A DNA stretch of 64,000 nt. Origin: Cucumis sativus. Its lineage: Eukaryota; Streptophyta; Magnoliopsida; Cucurbitales; Cucurbitaceae. The stretch lies in the NCBI RefSeq assembly GCF_000004075.3, contig NC_026655.2, positions 27,823,489 through 27,887,488 on the forward strand, written 5' to 3'. Position numbers and translations under genes: made by a program. Position 1 is the first letter of the stretch, and every line of letters begins with the position of its first letter. This document shows, piece after piece, positions 36,334 through 48,800 of this stretch. The notes beneath the pieces are model-generated. The model was not told where the DNA came from. It worked only from the letters and a program-made list of their open reading frames with translations, and did not search any database.

Positions 36334-39300
36334 ATGGAGCAGAGATTAGCCAATACGTGGCGTCTCTCTGCAAATGAAAAAAAGTTCATTGAAACAGCCC
36401 TTCTTTCCGATTTGAGGGTCGATGGTCGTGGCCCTTTTGACTACCGGAATCTCACCATCAACTTTGGCAAGTAATGTTTCTCATACGTTTTCTTGTGTTT
36501 CACACTGTATTTTCCCTTTCTGGTGTGATTTGTGTTGTTGATGAATGGTGATAATAATGAATTTTGTGCAGGGATGATGGTTCTTCAGAGGTGCAGCTTG
36601 GCCAAACTCACGTAATGGGCTTTGTGACTGCTCAACTAGTTCAACCGTATAGGGATCGTCCTAATGAGGGCACTCTTTCTATATATACTGAGTTTTCTCC
36701 TATGGCTGATCCATCATTTGAACCTGGCCGTCCGGGAGAGTCTGCTGTTGAGTTAGGGCGTGTAATAGACCGTGGTCTACGGTAAATTATCTTCTTGGTT
36801 CTTTTAACTATCAATTAAAATCCTGTTGTGTTGACTAATAGGTAGAGAATAAATTAAGAACATTCTTTTTCTCTAGCTTCACAGTCAGCAAGTAACCTAT
36901 TACACCAAGCTATACACGATAATCTAAGATTGGAGCTATTAATGTAGGGAGAGTAGGGCAGTGGATACGGAATCACTCTGTGTTGTTTCTGGCAAATCTG
37001 TGTGGGCCATTCGAGTTGATCTTCACATTTTAGATAATGGGGGGTAAGCTTTTGAATTTTTATTTTATTTTATTTTGCATATTGTTGTAATGATGATAAT
37101 GTATGGTATTTAACTATCCTGCAAGCAGAAACCTTGTGGATGCAGCTAATGTTGCTGCTTTGGCTGCTTTATCAACTTTTCGAAGACCAGAGTGTTCATT
37201 GAGTGGAGATGATGGTCAGGAAGTGATAGTTCATCCCCCTGAGGTAAGATCTTCAAATTTTTTTTGGAATAACTTGAAGTGCATCCTGTTCAAAGTATGT
37301 GACATTTACTTACTTAAATACATGTGTTATATACTAAAAAAACTATCCCACAACTGAGCAGTTTTATGTATTGTAAACATCAAACATTCTGCTTTGACGT
37401 TCACATGTCGATCCTTGGTCTTAGATTCATTCATTTATTTATTCTTCTGGTAAAACAAACAATAGTGTTTTGGTTTATCTTCTATCCTAGCTGCCTGTAT
37501 CCTTGTGAATGTATCACAGGGATGTTGCTATTTGACAGGTTAGGGAGCCACTTCCGTTGATCATACATCATCTCCCTATTGCAGTAACCTTTGCATTTTT
37601 TCGTAGCGAGAGCATTCTGGTAAGCTTAACGTTTCAATGTGTTGTGTAAAAGAGTTTCAGTTATGTAGGGGCGATTTTTTAATTTTAGGTGCTGTGCAGG
37701 TGATAGATCCAACTCACTGTGAAGAGGCTGTTATGGGAGGAAGAATGACTGTCACACTTAATGCTAATAATGATGTTTGCGCTATTCAAAAAGCAGGAGG
37801 CGAAGGTGTACTTAAGAGTGTGATCATGCAATGTCTGCGAATTGCTTCTGTCAAAGCTGGTGATATCACAACTAAAATAAAAAATGCAGTGAGATTCTTT
37901 TTTATTAAGAGTTAATTATGCAGCATCCTACTCTGTTTTCCCTTGTTTTACTTCTTATAGTTACAGTTTTACTCTATGTTTAGGGCAGCCGTATGGTTAG
38001 TTGGGAAGTTTAAATTTGGTTGGTTAGTTTTGGATAGGTTTTAGTTTGCTGTTTTATGGTGCAGTTGGATATAAATACACTCTGTTGAGTCTGTTCTCTC
38101 GTATTTGGTTGATTTATTAGTAGAAGTGTAAAACTTGAGTATTTTGGTTTACGAGCTAAGTTGACTTCTGCTGCTCTACAGTTCCATCTTGTTTAGGGAA
38201 AAATCATATTCTTGTGTTTCATATAACTATATTTTTGGATAAGAAACCAGGTTGTTTGAGTTGAATTTGCACAAAGGGAAGGCCCTTGAAGAATAGAAGA
38301 TGGCCTACACAAAGTAACAAAATGAATATGGATAAGTTTGGAAAGAACTGTAAAACAAACTTACAGAGTACTCTAATAAAAGTTTTAAAAACAGACAGGA
38401 TAGTTTAACTTATAAGACCTTCCATGCATTTTAGTTGGACTCGTAAGACACTCCAAAAAAGAACACCTAGGGCACTGAAATTTGAGGGCATACGGAAGCT
38501 CTAAAGATTCCCTGTCTATCACAATCTATGGCTTCTTCAAATTAGTAATTTTTTGTTTCTCTTTACTCATTTCCACCACAATTTTATTTTAGGTTGAGAC
38601 TTACAGTTCAGCTAGACAATTGCGGAAGATTAAGCGTCACCCTTCTGTTAATTTGGATGTTGGAGGAGGTACTGGTAGTCTGAAGGATAGCCAAGGCATA
38701 TCTGATGGTCAAAAGAGTATCAATGATCAGGAGAGTGTCGTCAGCCAAAGCGGGAGTATCAAGAATGATGCATCAACAAATCAAGGACAATTAGACAAGA
38801 GAGATTCTGATGCCAAGAATTTCATTGGGGGCCCTTCGTGCTGGTAAGGTGTTACCTTGATTATGGTTAAACATAATTTTCCACCAATGTATGTTCACAA
38901 CAATAGGACTTCTTCTCTTATTAAATGTGTTCTTCCCCAAAAGAAAATTTTAGGTATGAACTATGAAGTTTTCAATCAATATGGTAAACTGATACATGGC
39001 ATCTGACAGTGTTGTCTTCAGATTTTTTTTTCTTAACCTCCATTTTCGTTTCCCTAGGGACCCACACTCCAAAGGTGCTGATTCAGATTTTTTGAAAGCT
39101 ACTTTAGCTTCACGTGGTACTCCACTGAAACTCTATAATTCCTCTCTACTTTAAAAGCATCATTTTTATACTGTTCTCTGTAATAGTTGCTCCATATCCA
39201 TTTTTTCCCGGTAGTATATTGGAATTAAGTTTGGATTATATCTTAATTAGTTTTCACATTTCAATATTATTGCCTGCAACTTCATTTGGTGACTGATACA

Positions 39301-40437
39301 GGACAACTCAAAATCTTGTGCCTTTGGCTGTCGTGAGGGAAACTTATTGCAATCATGGCTAAAAGTATTATGAAGAATAACTACTGTATGCTGTGGCAAT
39401 AATGCATAAAAGTCATATAATGGGCATGCAAGAAGAATGAACATTGAGAGAGAGAGGTTATAGGCATCAACAATTAATACTTCAATATGATTCATCTTTG
39501 ATGAATTTAATTTTGATTAGTTGACATACTTATTTTATTTTATAAAGGCTAGATATGTGTTATCAATGAGAGCATTGCTCAATTGGTAACTTAAGCATAT
39601 GGCTTGGGCCAAGAGGTTAGAGGCTTGAATCTCTCACCTCTAAATCTTGCTTTGTGTCGAGGAAAAAGAAAAACACTTTCTGTTCTCTTGAGAATTGTGA
39701 AATAAGACTACCAAAGCAAATGGAAAATCTACATGCATTATGATTTTAACTTTGGAAACTTTATACCTTTTCCGCTCTCTAAAGATAAGAGATAGGTGGG
39801 TACAAAAACTTTGGTGGGTCTCCGAGGTCCTGTTATTCAGTATAACTTGTTAGTTTATTGGCTTACTTTCAATTTAGTTATCATACACTAGCATAGCTTC
39901 CTTCAGCTTTGTCTGGAGTTGTTTTCTAGTAACGATGGGAGTTCAATTTATGTAGATGCATTTTGTTGGATGGGGGATATAAAGATGGAAATATACTTAA
40001 TTAAAAAAAGATTTCACTGCTTTTGCAGGCTTCCTGAATGAAAAAAGGTTTTATCTCGATATATTTACTGTTTTTCATCTTGATTTGGACCCCCTTAGAA
40101 ACCAAATATGCTCCATGACATCCATCAGTCAAAAGTTCACTGTTTACAAAAAAATCAACTAGCAAAATCATTCTCTTCCATTTGAGTGTGGCTTTTCTTA
40201 TATTAGCTTGTTGCAGGAAATCTAACCGCAACGAAGAAAGAGGACTTGAGTGATGAAATGATGTCCTCTGAGTCTATGGTTGATGAACAAGAAGCCAAAG
40301 TCGATGAGGTGAATTTGTCTCCTGTTGCTGCAAAAACTTTGTCAGAAGAAAATGGGAAGAAGACGTTGAAAGATGCGGTGAAGCCAAAGAATAAGAGGAA
40401 AAAGAAGAAGACCACCACCCCTATCGATGTGGATTAG
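36334..40437 (+). CDS. RRP45: Exosome subunit RRP45 (CER7-like)
   Basis: Core subunit of the RNA exosome ring (RNase PH-like, structural in eukaryotes). In Arabidopsis the RRP45B copy is CER7, needed for cuticular wax through its effect on CER3 expression. Nine exons join in frame to 452 residues: 36334-36470, 36572-36781, 36948-37043, 37129-37243, 37539-37619, 37700-37888, 38593-38843, 39058-39116, 40217-40437. All introns are GT-AG. Conserved parts are RLANTWRLSANEKKF at the start, DLRVDGRGPFDYR, SSEVQLGQTHVMGFVTAQL, EFSPMADPSFEPGRPGES, ELGRVIDRGLR, LDNGGNLVDAANVAALAAL, and a plant-type C-terminal tail ending in a lysine-rich motif and PIDVD. The tail from about residue 280 is low in order and probably flexible. 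An intron of 1.1 kb holds a SINE-like remnant. The start codon lies in an imperfect direct repeat just after a LINE. Confidence 0.96.
39568..39642 (+). repeat. tRNA-like SINE remnant in an RRP45 intron
   Basis: GAGAGCATTGCTCAATTGGT gives an A-box-like start and AGGCTTGAATCTC a B-box-like match about 40 bp later, the layout of a tRNA-derived SINE head. It lies in the last RRP45 intron. The tRNA arms do not pair well, so I do not call a tRNA gene. Confidence 0.5.
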
Positions 40438-42699
40438 TTCACTGGTGACGTAATCTTTTGAAATGTATGTTCTGAGACTTAACCTATTAACCTCAACAAA
40501 CATCTCCCCTTTTCTTTTCCTTCTCATGATTATTCCATATATGTTTGTTCAGCGTTCTTTATATGTATTCTTTGGTTTTTGAAAATCTCTCAATTGCAAT
40601 TTTCTTTGTATTGTTTTGTGAAGATACAAATTTTGAAGCTCAACTTCAAAGTACATAGAAGGGAGGGATCAATTGAAGCAAAAAGAAGCATCGTGAAGGT
40701 TCATGCCAGGTTTCATCAATGCTCGTCAAAGAAATTCCAAGCTTGAGATTGTTGAGATCTAATGAAATCTGGATTAGAATGAACTTTAATCACTGAGAAA
40801 TCTATGATATGATGATGCTGTTGAAAAGGCTATTGTACTACGGATATGCAATTTCAGGATCTCTTTATTTAGAGTAGCATAGAGCATTTAGTTTCAACAA
40901 AATATTAGAAAAGGCTTAGATTTTTTTTTTAAAGCTATTATTATTATTTTTAAATTTTGGATTTTGTTTGAAGTATTGTTTTCTTAACCCTTTTTATCAT
41001 ATTATATTGATTGTAAAAGTGCTTCAGATATTTTAGGGAAGAATAATGGTAGTCATTAAATTCTCTCCACATAGATGGAGTTCACTCGCAACTTTCAATG
41101 ATATTTGTAAGACAATCAATCAAAAAGCTTGAAACTTGAAAGTATTACTAGATTTTTTTTAAAAAATTAGAATAAGTCAGTGTTATTATTTGCAATTTGT
41201 TCTAGTAATAGTTGAAAATGTTAGATAGCCACTTTGTAGCAAATGAATGGAGAATTTTATTATGGTTTTGTTCTTACAAATCTACGTGAGTTTGGATATT
41301 TTATAGATGTATGTGAAGTGCATTCGTGTTGGTTGATAAAAAAAAAGAAAAATACAAGTGAGATTTATAATTTGTAAGAGTAGATCATAAAGTGCACAAT
41401 CAATTTATAATTAAGTTTTAAGCTATGATCCTGTTAATCATTAAACGTGCGTCAAAAGTGCAACAGAGGAGCATCAACATCGTGGTGCTGGTGTGTATCA
41501 TAGCATTGTTACCTCTAAAAGCCATGCATGAGCACCATGGCGTCAAGCCTCCCTTGTACAACTTTCTTTTGTTTTACTATGTTTTGTTCGTTAATTGCTT
41601 AGTTTAATCTTAATTGCATCTAAGTTGTTTAGATGACTTTTTATGTTTAATAATTTGTCTAAATGCTTAAATAAACGTTAAATACAAGGAAACTAGCATG
41701 ATTAAAGTGGAAAAGATAGCTACAAAAAATATTTAGTTAAACATCAAAAGCTAAGAATCACATTCTTCTAACACATACAACCATTTAACCTTTCCATTTT
41801 AAAAAAATAGCACCATAGGAGAATATAGAGACGATTTGGAAGTACTTATTACATCATCAATTTTTAAAAATGATATGAAGTCGAGTAGCATAACATATTA
41901 TCAAAGAAAGGTAAAATCATTATGTGAATAAAACAACCAATTTCTATTTTCAAAAGGATTCACATAAAGAACAAAAAAACTAAAAGCCTTTTTTCTCTTG
42001 AGAAATTTCCATTGGGATCCACTTTAGCACAATACACATTTGAACTTTGATGTGTGAAAAAGCAATCCATTATGTTCTAAACTAATGAAGTCACTAATAG
42101 AAAAATTAGGCACACGTGTCTTTGAAAAAGAGATATTAAATGCATTGCATTTATTTAATTAGATAGTTAGTATTACCTAATTTATTTAGCTTTTACAATT
42201 AATGCACCAAACTTAGTAATTGTAGGGTTAGAAATTCAACTAAAAACTAAAAACTTTGAGGACAAAATGACATATTATACTTTTTTATTTTTTATTTTTA
42301 TGAATATTGGTATTTTTTTTCCCTCAATTTTGTTACTTTTCTTTTATTTTCATTTTCTGCCCAATTTAATTTATATAATACTTTATTTCTTTAGTTATAA
42401 ATGTTTTCCATTGACTTTCTTTTTTATATAAACACTTTCATCATTTTTTATCTCTATGTTGTTTAACTTCTTTTCCAGTGTTTATCGATTATCGTGCACG
42501 GTAAGATTGGAATCTTTTATATTTTTTTAATAGTTGAATTAGGTTGGTGCTAGTTTTTATCATCGTGGATTTTTTATAGCTATAAATTTATCGACAATAA
42601 AAGTCTATCAGTGACATACTTTAAGAGAAATTGCACCATATAGTAAAAAAATTTAGAAAAAAGTAGCAAATAATATTTTTTTTTTCATATTTCAAATAT

Positions 42700-42840
42700 A
42701 AAAAATATAACAAGTAATTAGATATATGAGACGACTATTAAAGGGCGGCTATCCGTCTTTAAATTTGCTACTTTTGTAATTTAGAAAATATAGTAACGTG
42801 AGATCTATTATCATAATTAATATTATTATAATTTAATTAA
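42700..42840 (-). repeat. AT-rich dispersed repeat, copy b
   Basis: Inverted relative to 820-970, with which it shares two exact blocks of 17-18 bp at similar spacing. Non-coding and probably MITE-like. Confidence 0.5.
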
Positions 42841-44188
42841 TTTCAATAAGAATAAACTTAGAATTACTGAATTTAAAATTTATTCAAAAGGATCCTAAAT
42901 GAATAATTGAAGATTTATTTTAAATAACCAAATTTATAAATCATTTTTTATAAATAGAGCAAAATATCACAATTTATTTGGGATAGTTCGAGATAGACCA
43001 ACATACACACATACAGTTGTCTTTCTTAATCTATCACGGTTCATTATAGATAAACAGTCATATTTTACTATATTTTCTAAATATTTTGGTTTATTTTATT
43101 ATACCTATCGATCGCCATAAAACAATTATACCAACTCTTTAATTCATGTTCATGGAATCTTCATAACTAAGTTAAAGTGGTTTCTTAAAAAAACTAAAGA
43201 AAAGTTAAAGTGGTTGATGTGCTACAACTCTAATGTGTTTACCTTCTTTTGATTTCATTAGCATTTAGTGAGAAAAAGTGGAAAATAGCTTTCCCCTAAA
43301 GTTTTTTTTGTCCAAAAACATTGAATGTTGTTAATAAATTAAGTAGCTAGAAGCTCCCCTAACCAAAAAATTGATAAGACGAGGGATCAATGTATACAAC
43401 ATTGTCAGTGGAATGTGAAAAAGTTACGAAACACCTTCGTTACTAAAACTAAATAAGATAAATAAAGTTAAATTCATTAACCATTTGCTTTTTACTTTTC
43501 ACGGCTTCCAGAACCATCCTCTTTTTTATAACATCAATTTGACCCTTTGCTAGCCGACTCAATAATTAACTAATTATGATAAATAGCTAAAGTTGAGTGT
43601 CTTCGCCTCTCCATTGTTTTCATAATCTAAGAGTCTAAAGCATTAAAACGACCCTCTACAACTCGATAGTTTAATTTAATTTAATGAGATTTTTTAAATC
43701 TTTGATAACTCATTTTAATCCACCACGAAAATATATCACAAGAAAACGACCAATAAATCAACAAACTTATGGTTGAAGCATCCATCTAAGATTAGGTTTC
43801 AACGTCATTGATAACTCATATTAAATACAAAGAAACAAAAAAAAAAGTTGTGAAAATAATTTAGCTATCTATAAAAGTAGTAAGATATTAAAAGAAACTC
43901 TAATTAAGTAAGTAGATTAACATGAATACCAAGGTGAATTTGATGTTAAACTAAAGATGAACATTTGTTATAATTAGGTGGGGAAGAAGATCACTATCAT
44001 ATCATATATCATAATATATAGTATATATGATACAAAAGTCAATTGGACACTTCCCTTTAAATAACAACCAATGAAATAAACACAAAATTAATTAGAATCT
44101 TATAGTGGAAGAGCCCACATATTTTGAACAATTTTAATTCCAAAACAAAAAGGGAATTAAATTAAAACATATAACAAATAATAATCTT

Positions 44189-44206
44189 ATATATATATAT
44201 ATATAT
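44189..44206. repeat. (AT)n microsatellite
   Basis: About nine uninterrupted AT units in AT-rich spacer. Confidence 0.8.
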
Positions 44207-45877
44207 TCATTTTCAATAGCAATAGCCGTCCTCCAATTTAATTGGTCATATAAATTCTTATAAACTAAAGTTATATTTTGATCAAAAGATCTTTAATGAT
44301 GAACCAATCTTGTGGACAATCCAATTGGATAATCAAAAGACAATGACATCAACTTTATAAAACAAAGAAACAAAAATTTGAATTTTTAAAACTTAAATAT
44401 AATTAACATTTACATGTAATTCTTTTTTCCTTCTTTCTTTGGCATCACAAACATTGAATCATCAAACTATCCAATTTAGTTTCATCTCTTCATTTGTCAA
44501 CAATCCTTTAGTTTCAATTTAATTTTTTTTCATTAAAAAAAAAGAGAGTAAACATCTAGTTTTTAAAAATTTGTTCTTCTAATTCTTAAAACTTAGTCAA
44601 AGGTTTCAAATTGTATTAAAAATATATTATATAATCAATTTTTAATGAAGTAGAGTTGACTATATCAAATCATTGATACTTAACAAGTTAGTATCTACTA
44701 AATATATAATTAAGTTGTAAGGCTTGATTTAATGTGAATTTGTCCATTTTTCATTAGTTTGATTCCATGAAAACCTTACTTTAATAAAACATTTGTTAAA
44801 ACTTTGAATATATTATATATATTTTAATTTGATAAAATATACAATTTGAAAATTACTCACATCATCATATCAGTAGATCCACAAAAAAAAAAACTGCTAA
44901 TTATTTATTATTGACATGTAAAGAGGCACCATTTTTATAAACTAGCATGAGTTGATGTAATAGTCAATTATTAGAGTTCTATATATATAACAAAGAGTTT
45001 AGAGGGAATGCATTGCTACTTTGACTACTAAATAAAGTATGGTTTGGGTCGTTTTCTCATGTTAATAGATGAGGTGTATAACAAGTGGACAGGAATATTC
45101 ACATGTATGCAAAACCATAACTTTTCTTTTATAAATATTTTCATATACATCATCATTCTTAAAATGATATAAAGATAAACAACCTCTTGAGAATTTTCGA
45201 TCTTAAGCAAAGATTACACACCAATTACTCATCAGCCATGCATCAACAAGCAGTTACCCCAAAAACCAGAACTATTACTATATATTTTTTGCCCTGATTT
45301 TGCACCAAACACTTCGAACTTCTCGTTTGATTTAAAGAAAGAAAATTGGACGGTTGAGATTGAATAACAGACAGTCTTCAACCTTACTAAACAAGAGATT
45401 AAGCTTTTGTCCATTCAAAAAGAGAGTAATGGAGAAGGAAATTTCTCTTTCTATCTTCCTTTTGTCATTTGTCATTTTAGTTTTTAAAGAAAAACAAAGC
45501 AAAGAAAAGTCATTAGAATTAGGTGAACAAAAAAAAAAAAAAAAGAAAAAAGAAGAGAAGAAGGAAGTGTTAAAGAAGTTAAACTAACTCCATCAAACTT
45601 TCACTGCTTTTTCTATCATAAACTCATCCAAGTTGACAAAAATGACAAACTTTCTTCTTCATTGAATCAATTAACTTATCATCTAAAAACCTTCTTTCTC
45701 TGTTATGATCCAGAAAAGCTTTAGTTTTTCAATGGATGGAAAAAAAATTCCATTTGAGTAGTTAATGATCCTTCCCTTTTCTGCTATGGTCCATATGGGA
45801 CACCACATAGCATAAAAGTTTTAGCTTTCTTTTTCATTTTTGTTTAAAATTAGTTTTTTTTTTCAGCTACCAAAACT

Positions 45878-48800
45878 ATGCTCCACTTGTTAATTCTCAT
45901 CTTGGTCATCTTTGAAAGCACCTCAGAAGTTTTAGGATCAATCAACTCATACTGCCCACATCATCATCTTCAACAATTCAATCGAAAGTTCGAGCTAAAA
46001 ACAGATAGATTTTGGAAGTTTGAAGAGCATTCAAACAAGTGGGTTGAAGTAGAACTTCCTTATGATCTTACCACTTGTAGAAATGGGAATTGCACCAAGG
46101 TTGGACAGATTAATAACAGATTGGAGAAGATGGAGAAAGAGTATGATGGTTTCGAGCAGACCGAGAAGTCGGAAAAAGTGAAGGAAGTAGAGAAGTTTCA
46201 TGTTGATTTGACTTTGAGAAAAAGAGTGTCATTGACTAAAATTTCAGATATGTCTATTTGGATCACTGGTGAAAGTGGGTCAATATATGAGAGGTTTTGG
46301 AATGGAGTTCAATGGGTAATAGGTCCTCATGATTTGCCAATATCAGCAGGTCCTGCTATCTCCATTTTTGGTGTCAATCACTCAATTCTAGCTCTTTCTG
46401 AAGGGGGAATTTTGTATCAGGTAACTTCAAAGAACTTATCTCTCTTCTTTCGAAAAACCAATATGATATTGGTACGGTTAAAAGAAAACATAAAGAATAG
46501 AGAAATCACACAAAAATTTATGTAGTTCATTAATGGTGTTCTATTGCAAAAAGAGAGAACAACTTATTATTACATAGAAAAATTTATGTAATTCAAAGAC
46601 GGCGCATACTCCTCTATACCTTAGGGTCAAAACTGTAGATAAGGTAAATAACATAAATACGAATTTTGTTGTTTCTTGGTTGTGTAGAACACATATAATA
46701 GATTCAAGGCATTTCAATATATACGAACAGATCAAAAGAAATATTACTATAGAATATAGTTTAAGAAAGTTGTACAAGACTTGAATCAATTTTGGCAAAA
46801 TAGCAAATGAAAACTTTAGAACGTACTGGATCTTGATAGTGATGAAGTTATTTCCATTTTCTTTCTTAGTTGCAGCTCAGTGATGGTTCTCAACCAATTT
46901 GGGTTGAATTAATACCAACAACTGATCAAACAACTAGTGAAGAACATGCCTCTTCAATCCAACTATTGGCTGGTGTTGTTTCTCATGATGGAATGTGAGG
47001 CTTTTCCTTTTCATTCTCTTCTTATTTTGTGTCTGTGTGTGTAAATTTTCATGATGAAATAAGACTTTATTCATTGTTATTGCTAAACCAGGAGAGTTTA
47101 TTTCACTACAAAGAATGGAACTCTGCTAGAACTAACTGAGCTTGAGCCTCCAAGGTAAAAAATCAGGAGGATGAGTAGAAAAAAACAGACTTAGCTTTCA
47201 AAGATCATTTTTCCTTTCAACTAGCATTTGAGTGAAGAAATCTTATATTTTTTAACTTTGCTATTGAAAATGAAGAACAGATGGGTAGATCACGGCCAGC
47301 CCCGCGACGCCAATGTTGCAGCAATAGCAGATGTTGCTAGCTTCAGAACAGAAATTGTATATACAATAAGGTTCTTAATTATTATGTCTACTTATGTGTG
47401 TTTCTTTAATTTTCATACATCTAAATAAAAGCTTCATCATGAACACAATCTTTGTCTAGTTGTCAATGGTTGCAGATAAGTTACACGATGAAACTTACTA
47501 TAATATTGTGACTTGCGCTTTTGAATTTACTCATAGTTCGAATATGATATTAGAGCAAGAGGTGCTCAAGTCATCAACAACATTGTTCTATTTTTTGGAC
47601 ATTAATCTGTGTTAAATTAATATTCAAACCGTGGGGAAGGAGTTAGTTGATGATTTTTCAGGCCAATTAATGTAGAGCTTGAACTGATCTAAGAAAGGAA
47701 AGAAAAAAAGGGCTAATACTTCATTTTCAAAATGCTGTTTATCAAATTAGAAAGATAAACTATTTCTTTTCCATTTTGAATTTACAGATTATCAGATTAA
47801 GGTAAAAAAGAAATTGTGAAAATGCAGCTCTGTGGGAGATCTCTATGAATATGATAGGAACTCAAAGCCACTGTGGAAGAAGCATGTATGGAAAGATAGA
47901 GCAGCACGAGATCTCCGATTGATTCCATCACCGGGTTGCTATATACATAGCTTGAATGGAGATCACTCCATATCCCTCTTTCTTTTAACTAAGGTACTAA
48001 ATAGATAGAAATTCACCTTGCTATTGAGTTATTATGAACCTAAAAGAGTTATTCTCTGAGTTTGTTAAAGTGAAAAAAAATTCAGGATGGTACTTTGGTA
48101 GAAAGAAGATTGAATAAAAGGAAATGGAAATGGATAGTCCATGGAAGACCAAAAGATCATCAACTAACATCAGTTTTACCAGCCCTTCAAGATGAAACAA
48201 ATGAGAAGATTTTCTCTCTGTTTCTCACCACGTCTTCCGGTTTCGTATTTGAATATCGAACGACTATTCATCCAGGTAAAAGCTACCTTCTTTACATTAA
48301 TAAAAAAGAGGAAGAGTTTTTGCAAAGAAAATAACCATGATAAGTCAAATTAACAGATACAGTAGATGATTTGGTGATATCTGTTGTTCTTATTAGAGGG
48401 ATAACTAAAACTAAACTTGCAGTTTGAGTTAACAAACAATATTAATTGAGTTTAGACGATCTAGTTCATCCTTCGTATTGAACTTTCTTTCGACTCATAA
48501 AAGCAGGTCATGGTCAGGAGGAAGAAACACCAGATGCTTGGGTAGACCACAAGCATCCCTTGAATGCAAAAGCTGCAAGAGGTATTGCTGGTTTACAGTT
48601 CCAAGTTGGACGGATATTGTTTGCATTGGATGACGGTAGGATCGGAGAACTTCATCTTGTAGGATTAGGTGGTGAAAATTCAGGGCCAACTCATCACATT
48701 ACTTCAAGAAGAAAACCAACAGCTAAATATACATGGTCAATCCTAGATGCCCCAGAGTCCGAGGGATGGAATGCCGAGTATTGTACTGAACATCGTGGAC

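Larger units (their letters stand above)
40438..45877. other. Long AT-rich intergenic region
   Basis: After the RRP45 3' UTR (roughly 40438-40900) I see no supported gene in 5 kb. It holds dispersed repeat copy b (42700-42840), an (AT)n microsatellite at 44189-44206, and poly-A/T runs. A 60-codon frame at 41425-41607 has a hydrophobic stretch followed by a short HEHHGVKPP tail; this is noted as a weak candidate only. Confidence 0.5.

Noticed and set aside
39568..39642. tRNA gene
   Set aside because: Only A- and B-box-like blocks remain; the arms do not pair and there is no terminator run at the right place.
45354..45587. Lysine-rich plus-strand frame
   Set aside because: The lysine tail is a translated poly-A run; no conserved feature.
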